NCBI GenBank assembly: GCA_934589145.1
Contig: CAKTNW010000004.1
Location: 1 to 64,000, forward strand
DNA: 64,000 nt
Source of the DNA: an uncultured Oscillospiraceae bacterium
Lineage (GTDB): Bacteria > Bacillota > Clostridia > Oscillospirales > Oscillospiraceae
Direction: 5' to 3'
The first letter of the stretch is position 1; the number at the start of each line of letters is the position of its first letter. The position numbers and the translations under genes were made by a program. Positions 56,240 to 63,892 of this stretch are shown one piece after another. Below the pieces are notes generated by a model that saw nothing but the letters and a program-made list of their open reading frames with translations, was not told the DNA's origin and ran no database searches.

Positions 56240-58297
56240 TCAGAACAGCTCAGTCTCTTCCAGCTTGGCCTCCATGAAGTGGTTCAGCCCCATGAAGGGC
56301 CGCCGCACCAGCAGGCCGATGATCAGCGCCGCGGCGCAGAACAGCAGCAGGAAGAGAAGCTGCGTGACGTAGTACTCGCCATACAGGCCGCAGATGCACT
56401 CGCGCATGGCGTCGATGGCGTAGGGGAAGGGGAAGAAGCGGTAGATCTTCTGATAGACCTCCGGCAGCAGCTCGATGGGGAAGGTGCCGGAGGAGCCGGC
56501 GATCTGCAGCACCATGACCACCACCACGATAGCCTTGCCCACGTCGCCGAAGGACAGGGCCAGGGAGTAGATCAGCAGGCTGAAGGTCAGGGCCGTCAGC
56601 GCGCCGGTCAGGTACAGCAGGCCCGGATGCAGGCATTGGATCTTCAGCAGGAACAGGTCGCCGGTGATGATGACCGCCGCCTGGATCTGGCTCAGCAGGA
56701 AGAAGATGATATATCGGCCGAAGAACAGCTCACGGGGCTTGGGGTCGATCAGACCGTCCAGCCGGGCGTGGGGCTTGATGATGGCCACCAGAATGACGCC
56801 GCCCACCCAGATGGCCAGCACCGTATAGAAGGGGGCCATGGCGGAGCCGTAGTTCTCGATGGGATAGATGGGGGTGACGGTGGTCTGCACCATCTGGGAG
56901 AAGTACTGGCCGTACTCCTCCGGGTCGCCGCCCAGGATCTCCAGCAGAAGATCCAGATATTCGCTGTCGGTGAGATCCTGCAGCTTGTCAACCAGGTCGG
57001 ACACCGACTGGGACAGCCGCTGGGCGGCGGGCCGCAGCAGCTCCATGGTCTCGTCCAGGGCCAGCGCCGTGTTGGCCAGGGCATTGCGGACGGCCCGGGC
57101 GTCGTCGGCCAGATCCTTCACATTGCCCACGGAGGCGGTGATCTGGCTCATGACGTAGTCCAGATCCTGCCGCAGGTCGTCGGCGGTGGGCAGCAGCTTG
57201 CCGGTCAGATCGCCGATGGCGGCGATGATGTCCCGGCAGTCCTTGATGGCGGTCTGCAGATCGTCGTTGTCCGGCAGGGCGGCCAGACGGCTCTGCAGGG
57301 CGTAGCACCTGTCGGCGATGTCACGGGCGATCCGGGCGGCCAGATGGCCGGGGGACTGCTGCTCCAGCCGGTCGGCCCAGGCGGTGAGCTGATCGCCCAT
57401 CTGCCCCATGGCGGCGGCAGCCTCCTCGATGGCCTGGCGGGCCTCCTCCAGCTTGCTGTCGTCCATGGCGGCCTGCTGGATCTTGTCCAGGGCCCGCTGC
57501 ACCTTCTCCAGGGCGGCGTAGATGGTTCGGTCGATCTGGGCCACGGTCTCCAGGATCTTGTCGCCGTCCGGCAGCTTGTTGTTGATGTCCTGGATGATCT
57601 GGGCCAGCCTGCCCGCGTCGATGTCCACGGTGCTGTTGCTTCGGGCGGCGTCAAAGGCGTCCATGGTGGCCCGGCAGCCCGCCAGCAGATCCTGCACCTG
57701 ATAGAACAGGCCCTTCACCGCCGTCTCGGGATCGTCCGCCGTCAGGTCGGCGGCCAGCAGGTTGGCCTGGGTCATCACCCGGCCGATGACCACCTCCAGA
57801 TAGTTCTCGCTGATGGAGCGCTTCAGACTCTCCACCGCGGTGTCGGTGATCTTGGTGGCCACGGCGTTCTTCTTGGCGTTTTCATAGTAGGTGATGGTGG
57901 GCTTGCCGGTCCACTCCGTCAGCATGTGGTACATCTTATAGGAGAAATCCTTGTCGATGACCACCGCGGCGTAGTAATCCCCGGCGTATACGCCGTCCTT
58001 GGCCTGCTTTTCGCTGTCCACCACGACCCAGTTGATGCTGGTGGCCTCCCGCAGGTCGTTGACCACGTCCTCGCCCTTGTTGACGTACACGCCGTCCTCG
58101 TCGGTGTAGCCCTTGTCCAGCGAGGCCAGGGCGATGGAGATCCCGCCGGTGTTGCCGTAGGGATCCCAGTTGGAATAGATGTTCAGCCATGCGTACAGGC
58201 TGGGCAGCACGGCGATGGCTACCACCACCGCGCAGGCAAAGAAGCATTTGCTCAGCGTTTTGATGTCGGTTTTGAATACCGTCCAGATATTGCGCAT
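56240..58297 (-). CDS. YhgE/Pip-family membrane protein 2
   Basis: A 685-residue paralogue of the gene at 53501 with the same plan: an N-terminal membrane helix with SLYAWLNIYSNWDPYGN, a conserved GVYAGDYYAAVVI segment, a long coiled-coil region, and C-terminal ABC-2-like helices. The ATG at 58297 follows GGGAGG. It is the first gene of the leftward operon and divergent from a padR gene, which often regulates such membrane proteins. Two paralogues in one operon suggest a heteromer. Confidence 0.9.
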   Translation of the reverse strand: MRNIWTVFKTDIKTLSKCFFACAVVVAIAVLPSLYAWLNIYSNWDPYGNTGGISIALASLDKGYTDEDGVYVNKGEDVVNDLREATSINWVVVDSEKQAKDGVYAGDYYAAVVIDKDFSYKMYHMLTEWTGKPTITYYENAKKNAVATKITDTAVESLKRSISENYLEVVIGRVMTQANLLAADLTADDPETAVKGLFYQVQDLLAGCRATMDAFDAARSNSTVDIDAGRLAQIIQDINNKLPDGDKILETVAQIDRTIYAALEKVQRALDKIQQAAMDDSKLEEARQAIEEAAAAMGQMGDQLTAWADRLEQQSPGHLAARIARDIADRCYALQSRLAALPDNDDLQTAIKDCRDIIAAIGDLTGKLLPTADDLRQDLDYVMSQITASVGNVKDLADDARAVRNALANTALALDETMELLRPAAQRLSQSVSDLVDKLQDLTDSEYLDLLLEILGGDPEEYGQYFSQMVQTTVTPIYPIENYGSAMAPFYTVLAIWVGGVILVAIIKPHARLDGLIDPKPRELFFGRYIIFFLLSQIQAAVIITGDLFLLKIQCLHPGLLYLTGALTALTFSLLIYSLALSFGDVGKAIVVVVMVLQIAGSSGTFPIELLPEVYQKIYRFFPFPYAIDAMRECICGLYGEYYVTQLLFLLLFCAAALIIGLLVRRPFMGLNHFMEAKLEETELF

Positions 58298-58405
58298 AGT
58301 CCCTCCCGATGCCACACAGGGTGATAATTCTACAATTTATCATTATACAGGAGCGGTTTGGAAAAATCCACCTTTTTTCACGGCTTTTTGACAAAAGAAT
58401 ACTCC

Positions 58406-58414
58406 GGGGGGGGG
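58406..58414. repeat. Run of nine G between divergent operons
   Basis: A homopolymer of nine G lies between the yhgE operon and padR promoters. Its length could vary by slippage and alter promoter spacing or an operator. It is the only such run of this length I noticed in the window. Confidence 0.8.
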
Positions 58415-58437
58415 ACGCGCGAAATTTGTCGAACTAT

Positions 58438-58482
58438 TTTGCGTCGCAAAGTATTGAAATACAAAAGTATCTATGCTATAAA
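58438..58482 (+). promoter_or_regulatory. padR promoter and probable operator
   Basis: TTGAAA (58454-58459), 17 bases, TATAAA (58477-58482). A perfect dyad TTTGCG-T-CGCAAA (58438-58450) lies just upstream of the -35, and ATACAAAAGTAT (58460-58471) fills the spacer. Both are candidate PadR sites. Confidence 0.65.
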
Positions 58483-58498
58483 AGATAAGGAAAGGGGC

Positions 58499-58858
58499 AT
58501 GATGCCAGTGGCCAGGGATACGTCACAGAGCAACTACCGGCGGGGCGTCATGTCGCTGGTGATCCTCTCGCTGCTGCGGGAGGAAAACATGTATGGTTAT
58601 CAGCTCTGTCAGGAGATCGCGCGGCTCAGCGGCGGGCGGCTGACCATACAGGAAGGGTCGCTGTACCCGGTGCTGTACCGCTTGCAGGATCAGGGCCTGA
58701 TCTCCGAGGATCGGGTGCTGGTGGGCAGACGCATGACGCGGAACTACTACCATCTGGAGCAGGCCGGACGGGAACGTCTGACGGAGATGCAGGCGGAGTA
58801 TGAGGAGATGACAGCGGGCGTTTTTGCCATTATCCACAGAGAGGAGGCGGCGCGATGA
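58499..58858 (+). CDS. PadR-family transcriptional regulator
   Basis: A 119-residue winged-helix regulator with the PadR signature: RGVMSLVILSLLREENMYGYQLCQEI, the wing region EGSLYPVLYRLQDQGLI and a C-terminal helix with RNYYHLEQAGRERLTEM. There are two adjacent ATG codons; 58499 is used. It overlaps the next gene by 4 bases. PadR regulators of this form commonly control nearby membrane proteins, here the divergent YhgE/Pip operon or the following two genes. Confidence 0.92.
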   Translation: MMPVARDTSQSNYRRGVMSLVILSLLREENMYGYQLCQEIARLSGGRLTIQEGSLYPVLYRLQDQGLISEDRVLVGRRMTRNYYHLEQAGRERLTEMQAEYEEMTAGVFAIIHREEAAR

Positions 58859-59223
58859 CGGATAAGATTATTCGCCGTTACTGCCGCGCTGTGGGCAGCT
58901 ATCTTCCCTGTTCCGTCCGGCAGAAGCGGCAGATCCTGCGGGATCTGCGCCAGCGGTTGGAGGAGTATCGCGGCGAGCATCCCGGCGACGCCGTGCCGGA
59001 GACACGGTTCGGTACGCCCCAGCAGGTGGCGGCAGGCTATGTGGATGACATGGATACCACGGAGCTGCTGCAGGCGCTGCGCTACCGGCGGCGTGTGACG
59101 GCGATTGCCGTGACGGGTGTGCTGACGGCGCTGGTAATTCTTACGGTGACCCTGTGCATTCAGCTGCACGATTATCACCAGTCTATAGATGGCTGGAACA
59201 CTATGGTAATTATGGAAAAATAG
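58855..59223 (+). CDS. Small membrane protein (DUF6120-like)
   Basis: A 122-residue protein with a helical cytoplasmic part (IRRYCRAVGSYLPCSVRQK, ILRDLRQRLEEYRGEHP, ETRFGTPQQVAAGYVDDM) and one membrane helix near the C-terminus (about 85-107). Such small proteins follow padR genes in many Clostridia. The family assignment is from layout and should be checked. Coupled to padR by the ATGA overlap; the next gene begins 13 bases later. Confidence 0.72.
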   Translation: MTDKIIRRYCRAVGSYLPCSVRQKRQILRDLRQRLEEYRGEHPGDAVPETRFGTPQQVAAGYVDDMDTTELLQALRYRRRVTAIAVTGVLTALVILTVTLCIQLHDYHQSIDGWNTMVIMEK

Positions 59224-59236
59224 AAGGGGATATAAA

Positions 59237-59689
59237 ATGAAGAAGATAGTGACTCTGCTTCTGACTGTGATGATCCTTTCACTGATGACTGTACCGGCGT
59301 TTGCGGCAGACCGCAATGTGATCCATTATGAGGATGGCAGTTATAGTGTTGTTACCATTGAGCCTGATCAACAAAGCGTAACACGAGCTTCGACCATAAA
59401 GTCGGGTACAGTAAAGTATGAGCATTACAGTGCCAGTAACGAGCTTGAATGGGTGATCTCATTTAAAGCATCCTTCAGCTATAACGGCTCTACCTCCACA
59501 TGTATCTCGGTGAATATCCCGGTGGTGACCATCTACAACAGCAATTGGAGTGTGGTTTCCCAGACCTCCTCCAAGAGCGGTAATACTGCTACGGCGAATA
59601 TCACCATGGGATTGAAGCAAATTATTGGAACCTCGAAAGTGCCTATTACTCTAACGCTTTCCTGTGATAAAAACGGCAATCTGTCCTGA
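59237..59689 (+). CDS. Small secreted protein with signal peptide
   Basis: A 150-residue exported protein: signal peptide at 1-24 (MKKIVTLLLTVMILSLMTVP...AFA) and a beta-rich mature part (EYHYSA-like, KYEHYSASNELEWVISFKA) with two Cys residues (CISVNIP and LSCDKNG) that could form a disulfide. I think it belongs with the DUF6147-type proteins of Clostridia but cannot prove that. AT-richer than its neighbours. It shares the padR operon and is closed by a strong terminator. Confidence 0.72.
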   Translation: MKKIVTLLLTVMILSLMTVPAFAADRNVIHYEDGSYSVVTIEPDQQSVTRASTIKSGTVKYEHYSASNELEWVISFKASFSYNGSTSTCISVNIPVVTIYNSNWSVVSQTSSKSGNTATANITMGLKQIIGTSKVPITLTLSCDKNGNLS

Positions 59690-59691
59690 GG

Positions 59692-59729
59692 TTGAAAAAT
59701 GACCGGCCATCTGGCCGGTCATTTTTCAA
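59692..59729. terminator. Bidirectional terminator
   Basis: A perfect 17-bp stem TTGAAAAATGACCGGCC (59692-59708) with its complement (59713-59729), loop ATCT, between convergent genes. T5 lies on the right arm and A5 on the left. Confidence 0.92.
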
Positions 59730-59733
59730 TGCT

Positions 59734-59904
59734 TCAATGCAAGCAGCTCTTGACATCCTCCAGGGCGCTGTCCATGGCCTTGCCCATGCGTTCCATGGTG
59801 CGGCTGACGGCGCGGCGGGCCTTCCGGTCAGAGGACATGCGATCCACCGTGGCGCCGGCCACCATGCCCAGGCACAGACCGCTGACGAATGCGGCGATTT
59901 TCAT
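59734..59904 (-). CDS. 56-residue membrane-associated small protein
   Basis: A short leftward gene with AAGGAG 12 bases before its ATG at 59904. The product starts MKIAAFVSGLCLGMVAGATV, a hydrophobic helix with small-residue packing, followed by a basic helical tail (DRMSSDRKARRAVSRTMERM) and a terminal Cys. This is the plan of YtxH-like and other small envelope proteins. It ends just before a terminator shared with the secreted-protein gene. Length alone makes it easy to miss; the codon pattern and ribosome site support it. Confidence 0.75.
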   Translation of the reverse strand: MKIAAFVSGLCLGMVAGATVDRMSSDRKARRAVSRTMERMGKAMDSALEDVKSCLH

Positions 59905-59976
59905 ATTTCATCCACTCCTTTTTTATCGTCTGGCGTCAGTTTGCCCGGAAAAAGGGCGAAAAACACGGGGCATTAC

Positions 59977-60037
59977 TTGCCAAAACAGGTGCGGAATGGT
60001 ACAATAACTTGATGATAAAGCCACAAAATGGTACAAT
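59977..60037 (+). promoter_or_regulatory. Two tandem promoters made from a repeated unit
   Basis: TTGCCA (59977-59982), 17 bases, TACAAT (60000-60005), and TTGATG (60009-60014), 17 bases, TACAAT (60032-60037). The second lies in a repeat of the first: AATGGTACAATAA followed by TTG-TGATAAA occurs twice, 32 bases apart. Both drive the gene at 60076. Confidence 0.7.
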
Positions 60038-60075
60038 AATTTGTTGATAAATCTGTGACCAAAGGAGTACCCGCC

Positions 60076-60831
60076 ATGTCCATCGAGAAATTGCAGGCCG
60101 CCATCCGGGAGCGCAAGACTCCCATCGCGCTGGGCCTTGCCCCGGAGATCGGGAAGATCTCCCCCAAGATCGTGAAAAATTTTGAAGAGATGTTCGGCCC
60201 CGGCCTGATGGCCAGCGCCGAGGCGCTGCGGTTCCACGCCTGCCAGGCCATGGACGCGGCCCAGGGCAAGCTGCCCGCCGTGGTCATCAGTGCCGAGCAC
60301 TATCTGCGCTATGGCATGATGGGCGCGGACGTGCTGAGCAATCTCACCGGCGCGGCGTCGGCCCGCGGGCTGTACGCCATCGTGGACTGCCGCACCACCC
60401 GGCCTGAGCTGTGGCTGTCAAGCCCCATGGCGGGCGACGGCTTTACGGTGATGCCCTATGTGGGCGGCGACTGCGTGCCCCAGGATACGGACAAGGCCGT
60501 CTTTGCCGTGGTGCGCACCGCCAACGAGAGCTCCGGTGAGGTGCAGAACCTCATCGCCGGCGACCGGCCCCTGTACGCCGCCGTGGCCCAGCAGATGGCC
60601 CGGAAGGGCGCGGCCCTGGTGGTGGAGACCGGGTACAGCCTGGACGTGAAGGAGGTGCGGAAGCGGGCGGGCAGCGCCTTCCTGCTGCTGCCCTACTGCG
60701 ATGGACAGAACGCCCTGCCCGCCTTTGACGACCTGGGCCACGGGGCCATGGTGGTGGACTACGCCCTGCAGTACAGCGGCGACGTGGACGCGGCCATTCA
60801 GGAGATGAAAGCGTGGGTGAACGTACTGTGA
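60076..60831 (+). CDS. OMP decarboxylase (PyrF type 2)-like protein lacking the catalytic motif
   Basis: A 251-residue TIM-barrel protein resembling orotidine-5'-phosphate decarboxylase type 2. The beginning (RERKTPIALGLAP) parallels the VVVGLDP start, YVGGDCVPQ parallels NPYLGIDG, and AVFAVVRTANESSGEVQNL matches the PyrF2 segment VLVRTSNPSSGDFQ. The catalytic segment, which should read D-x-K-x-x-D, is IVDCRTT (102-108): Asp is kept but the essential Lys is absent, as is the second Asp. It therefore probably does not decarboxylate OMP. It may have become a binding or structural protein. AAAGGAG precedes the ATG; two tandem promoters lie upstream. Confidence 0.68.
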   Translation: MSIEKLQAAIRERKTPIALGLAPEIGKISPKIVKNFEEMFGPGLMASAEALRFHACQAMDAAQGKLPAVVISAEHYLRYGMMGADVLSNLTGAASARGLYAIVDCRTTRPELWLSSPMAGDGFTVMPYVGGDCVPQDTDKAVFAVVRTANESSGEVQNLIAGDRPLYAAVAQQMARKGAALVVETGYSLDVKEVRKRAGSAFLLLPYCDGQNALPAFDDLGHGAMVVDYALQYSGDVDAAIQEMKAWVNVL

Positions 60832-61865
60832 CAACGGTTTATCTTGTGCGGCATGCCGAGGCGGAGGGCAACCTCTACCGTATTGCCCATGGCCAGTATA
60901 ACGGCCTGATCACCGACCGGGGCTATCAGCAGCTCCATGTGCTGAAAAAGCGGTTTGACGATGTGCACATCGACGCGGTGTACAGCAGCGACCTGTTCCG
61001 GGCCCGCACCACCGCCCGCGCGGTGTACGAGCCCAAGGGACTGGAGCTCCATCTGGAGCCCGCCTTCCGGGAGATCCACATGGGCTGCTGGGAGGGACGC
61101 CCCTGGCAGGAGCTGAACACCGCCTATGAGGAGCAGATGTTTTACTTCAACCGCCAGTTGGACAAGTTCCATGTGGAGGGCAGCGAGACGGCCCAGCAGG
61201 TGCTGGATCGCTACATCCCCGCATTGAAGCGCGCAGCGGCGGAGAACGACGGCAAGACCATCGCCATATTCAGCCACGGCGCGGCCATGCGGATGGTGCT
61301 GGGCACGCTGAACGGCCTGCCCCTCTCCCAGGTGGGCGAAACGCCCCACGGCGACAACACCGCCGTGTCGCTGCTGGAGATCGACGGCGACGATATCCGG
61401 GTGGTGTACATGAACGACAACAGCCACCAGGTGGAGGCGGGGCTTTCCACCTTCGCCAAGCAGACGTGGTGGCGGGACAAGCGGATGATGAGCGGCGGCC
61501 AGTACTATAAGGATATGGACGAGGCCACGGCGGCGCGCTTCGGCGTTCCGGCGGAGGGCAAGCGCATCGCCGTGTGGTTTGAAAACGAGCCGGTGGGCGC
61601 GGTGACGCTGCTGCCGGACAGGGCCAGCGACGCGGGCTGGATCGGATTTTACTACCTGGAACCCACCATGCGGGGCCGCAACTACGGCATCCCGCCCCTG
61701 GGGCAGGCGGTGCAGTTCTACCGGGAGCGGGGCATCGACCGGCTGCGGCTGCGGTGCGTGGACGAGCAGACGAGAGGCTTTTTCGCCCATTACGGCTTCT
61801 ATCCCCTGGAGGGCGACGTGATGGAGAAGTATATCGGCTATGAGCCGCGGGAGATCGTATGGTAA
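60813..61865 (+). CDS. Histidine phosphatase-GNAT acetyltransferase fusion
   Basis: A 350-residue two-domain protein. Residues about 8-215 form a phosphoglycerate-mutase-like phosphatase with the RHG motif in VYLVRHAEAEGN, YSSDLFRARTTA, and the second His in FSHGAAMRM. Residues about 240-345 form a GNAT domain (VWFENEPVGAVTLLP, the acetyl-CoA loop region TMRGRNYGIPPLG, and RLRCVDEQTRGFFAHYGF). The two activities on one chain suggest one substrate is dephosphorylated and acetylated, or that one domain regulates. GTG 60813 has GGAG 8 bases upstream and overlaps the preceding gene by 19 bases. The next gene also overlaps. Confidence 0.85.
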   Translation: MGERTVTTVYLVRHAEAEGNLYRIAHGQYNGLITDRGYQQLHVLKKRFDDVHIDAVYSSDLFRARTTARAVYEPKGLELHLEPAFREIHMGCWEGRPWQELNTAYEEQMFYFNRQLDKFHVEGSETAQQVLDRYIPALKRAAAENDGKTIAIFSHGAAMRMVLGTLNGLPLSQVGETPHGDNTAVSLLEIDGDDIRVVYMNDNSHQVEAGLSTFAKQTWWRDKRMMSGGQYYKDMDEATAARFGVPAEGKRIAVWFENEPVGAVTLLPDRASDAGWIGFYYLEPTMRGRNYGIPPLGQAVQFYRERGIDRLRLRCVDEQTRGFFAHYGFYPLEGDVMEKYIGYEPREIVW

Positions 61866-63841
61866 AGGGAACGGAATTTTTGCCGGTGAGCCGGGACGAG
61901 ATGATCGGCCGGGGCTGGTACTACTATGACTTTCTGGTGGTGACGGCGGACGGCTATATCGACCATCCCAGCTTCGGCAGCGCCATCATCGCCCGGCTGC
62001 TGGAGGGCGAGGGCTACCGGGTGGCGGTGCTGGCCCAGCCGGACTGGCACGACGCCGAGGCCTTCCGTGCCATGGGCAAGCCCCGGTACGGCGTGCTGAT
62101 CGGCGGCGGCAATCTGGACTCCATGGTGGCCCACTATACGGTGGCCAAGCGGCGGCGGACACAGGACCTGTACAGTCCCGGCGGCAAGCTGGGCTTCCGG
62201 CCCGACCGGCCCACCATCGTGTACGCCAACCGGGCCAGGGAGGCATTTCCCGACACGCCCATCGTCATCGGCGGCCTGGAGGCGTCGCTGCGGCGGTTTG
62301 CCCACTATGACTACTGGGACGACAAGGTGCGTCGCCCCATCCTGTTTGACGCCCCCGCCGACCTGCTGGTGTACGGCATGGGGGAGAGCGCCACGGTGGA
62401 GATCGCCCGCCGTCTGGCGGCGAAAACGCCGGTGGGCGACATCACCGATGTCCGGGGCACCGCCTGCATCGTCACCGATCCGGCGGTGTGCCGGTATCAT
62501 GAGGTGACGTGTCCCTCCTTCGAGGAGGTGCGGGACGACAAGACCGCCTACGCCCAGGCCACCAAGGTGCAGTATGACGAGCATGACCCCATCCGGGGCA
62601 AGGCCATTCTGCAGCAGTGCCAGGGCCGGTGGCTGCTGGTGAATCCGCCCCAGCGTCCCCTGAACCGCCAGGCGCTGGACAGGCTCTATGACCTGCCCTT
62701 CACCCGCGAGGTGCATCCCATGTACACCGAGGGCATCCCCGCCATCGAGGAGGTGCGGTTCTCCATCTGCCACAACCGGGGCTGCTTCGGCGGGTGCAAC
62801 TTCTGCGCCCTGGCCTTCCATCAGGGGCGGATGGTCACCTCCCGCAGCATCGAGTCGGTGCTTGCGGAGGCGGAGCTGCTGACCCACGATCCCAGGTTCA
62901 AGGGCTATATCCACGATGTGGGCGGCCCCAGCGCCAACTTCCGCCACACCTCCTGCCGCCAGCAGAAGGAGCACGGCATGTGCAAGGGCAAGTCCTGCCT
63001 TGCGCCGGAGCCCTGCAAGAATCTGGACGCCGACCACAGCGAGTATACGGAGCTTTTGCAGCGGATGCGAAGGATCCCCGGCATCAAGAAGGTGTTCGTC
63101 CGCAGCGGCGTGCGGTATGACTATATGCTGCAGGACAAGAACAAGGACTTTTTCAAGGAACTGGTGGATTATCACGTCAGCGGCCAGCTGAAGGTGGCGC
63201 CGGAGCACTGCGTCAGCAGCGTGCTGGACTATATGGGCAAGCCCCATTTCGACGTGTTCCTGAAATTCTGGCGGCAGTATCAGAAGCTGAACGAGTCCGA
63301 CGGGCGGGAGCAGTATCTGGTGCCGTATCTCATGTCCTCTCACCCCGGCTGCACCCTGAACGACGCGGTGGAGCTGGCGGTGTTCCTCAAGCGCACCGGC
63401 CACCAGCCGGAGCAGGTGCAGGACTTCTATCCCACGCCGGGCACCATGTCCACCTGCATGTACTACACCGGCATCGATCCCCGCACCATGAAGCCGGTGT
63501 ATGTGGCCCGGGATCCCCATGACAAGGCGCTGCAAAGGGCGCTGCTGCAGTGGGGCCGGGGCGACAGGCGGGCGCTGGTGATCGAGGCGCTGGAGAAAAC
63601 GGAGCGTACCGACCTCATCGGCTTTACACCGGACTGCCTTATCCGCCCGGTGAAGGGGGAGAAGTACTTCAGCCTGAAGCCGGAGGAGCGGCAGCAGCCG
63701 CCCAAGAAGAAAAAGGACGGCCGTCCGCCCAAGCCGGAGGGCACCGTTCATCGGGGCCGCCGCACCGACGGCCAAAAGGGGAAGATGTCCCCCAAGAAGA
63801 AGGCTGCCTTTGCCAAGCAGCGGGCGAAAAAGACGAAATAA
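61859..63841 (+). CDS. YgiQ-family radical SAM protein
   Basis: A 660-residue protein of the UPF0313/YgiQ group. The N-terminal part (about 1-290) is a B12-binding-like region (GWYYYDFLVVTADGYIDHPSFG, GVLIGGGNLDSMV). The radical SAM centre is CFGGCNFC (CxxxCxxC, preceded by CHNRG), and further conserved cysteines follow (SCLAPEPCKNLD; TPGTMSTCMYYTG). The C-terminus is a Lys/Pro-rich basic tail (about 610-660). It cleaves SAM to give a radical and modifies an unknown substrate. Its start overlaps the end of the phosphatase-acetyltransferase gene by 7 bases. A strong terminator follows. Confidence 0.95.
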   Translation: MVKGTEFLPVSRDEMIGRGWYYYDFLVVTADGYIDHPSFGSAIIARLLEGEGYRVAVLAQPDWHDAEAFRAMGKPRYGVLIGGGNLDSMVAHYTVAKRRRTQDLYSPGGKLGFRPDRPTIVYANRAREAFPDTPIVIGGLEASLRRFAHYDYWDDKVRRPILFDAPADLLVYGMGESATVEIARRLAAKTPVGDITDVRGTACIVTDPAVCRYHEVTCPSFEEVRDDKTAYAQATKVQYDEHDPIRGKAILQQCQGRWLLVNPPQRPLNRQALDRLYDLPFTREVHPMYTEGIPAIEEVRFSICHNRGCFGGCNFCALAFHQGRMVTSRSIESVLAEAELLTHDPRFKGYIHDVGGPSANFRHTSCRQQKEHGMCKGKSCLAPEPCKNLDADHSEYTELLQRMRRIPGIKKVFVRSGVRYDYMLQDKNKDFFKELVDYHVSGQLKVAPEHCVSSVLDYMGKPHFDVFLKFWRQYQKLNESDGREQYLVPYLMSSHPGCTLNDAVELAVFLKRTGHQPEQVQDFYPTPGTMSTCMYYTGIDPRTMKPVYVARDPHDKALQRALLQWGRGDRRALVIEALEKTERTDLIGFTPDCLIRPVKGEKYFSLKPEERQQPPKKKKDGRPPKPEGTVHRGRRTDGQKGKMSPKKKAAFAKQRAKKTK

Positions 63842-63847
63842 GATGCG

Positions 63848-63877
63848 AAAAACACCACCCATCCGGGTGGTGTTTTT
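63848..63877. terminator. Bidirectional terminator
   Basis: A perfect 13-bp stem AAAAACACCACCC (63848-63860) with its complement (63865-63877), loop ATCC, A5 and T6. It lies between ygiQ and a leftward gene entering from the right edge. Confidence 0.9.
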
Positions 63878-63892
63878 TGCGTATGTGTTGGG

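Noticed and set aside
56279-58324. Rightward open frame opposite the second YhgE/Pip gene
   Set aside because: Mirror of a real gene, His/Gly/Gln-rich; the same applies to 53429-55357 and to the leftward frame 61838-63862.
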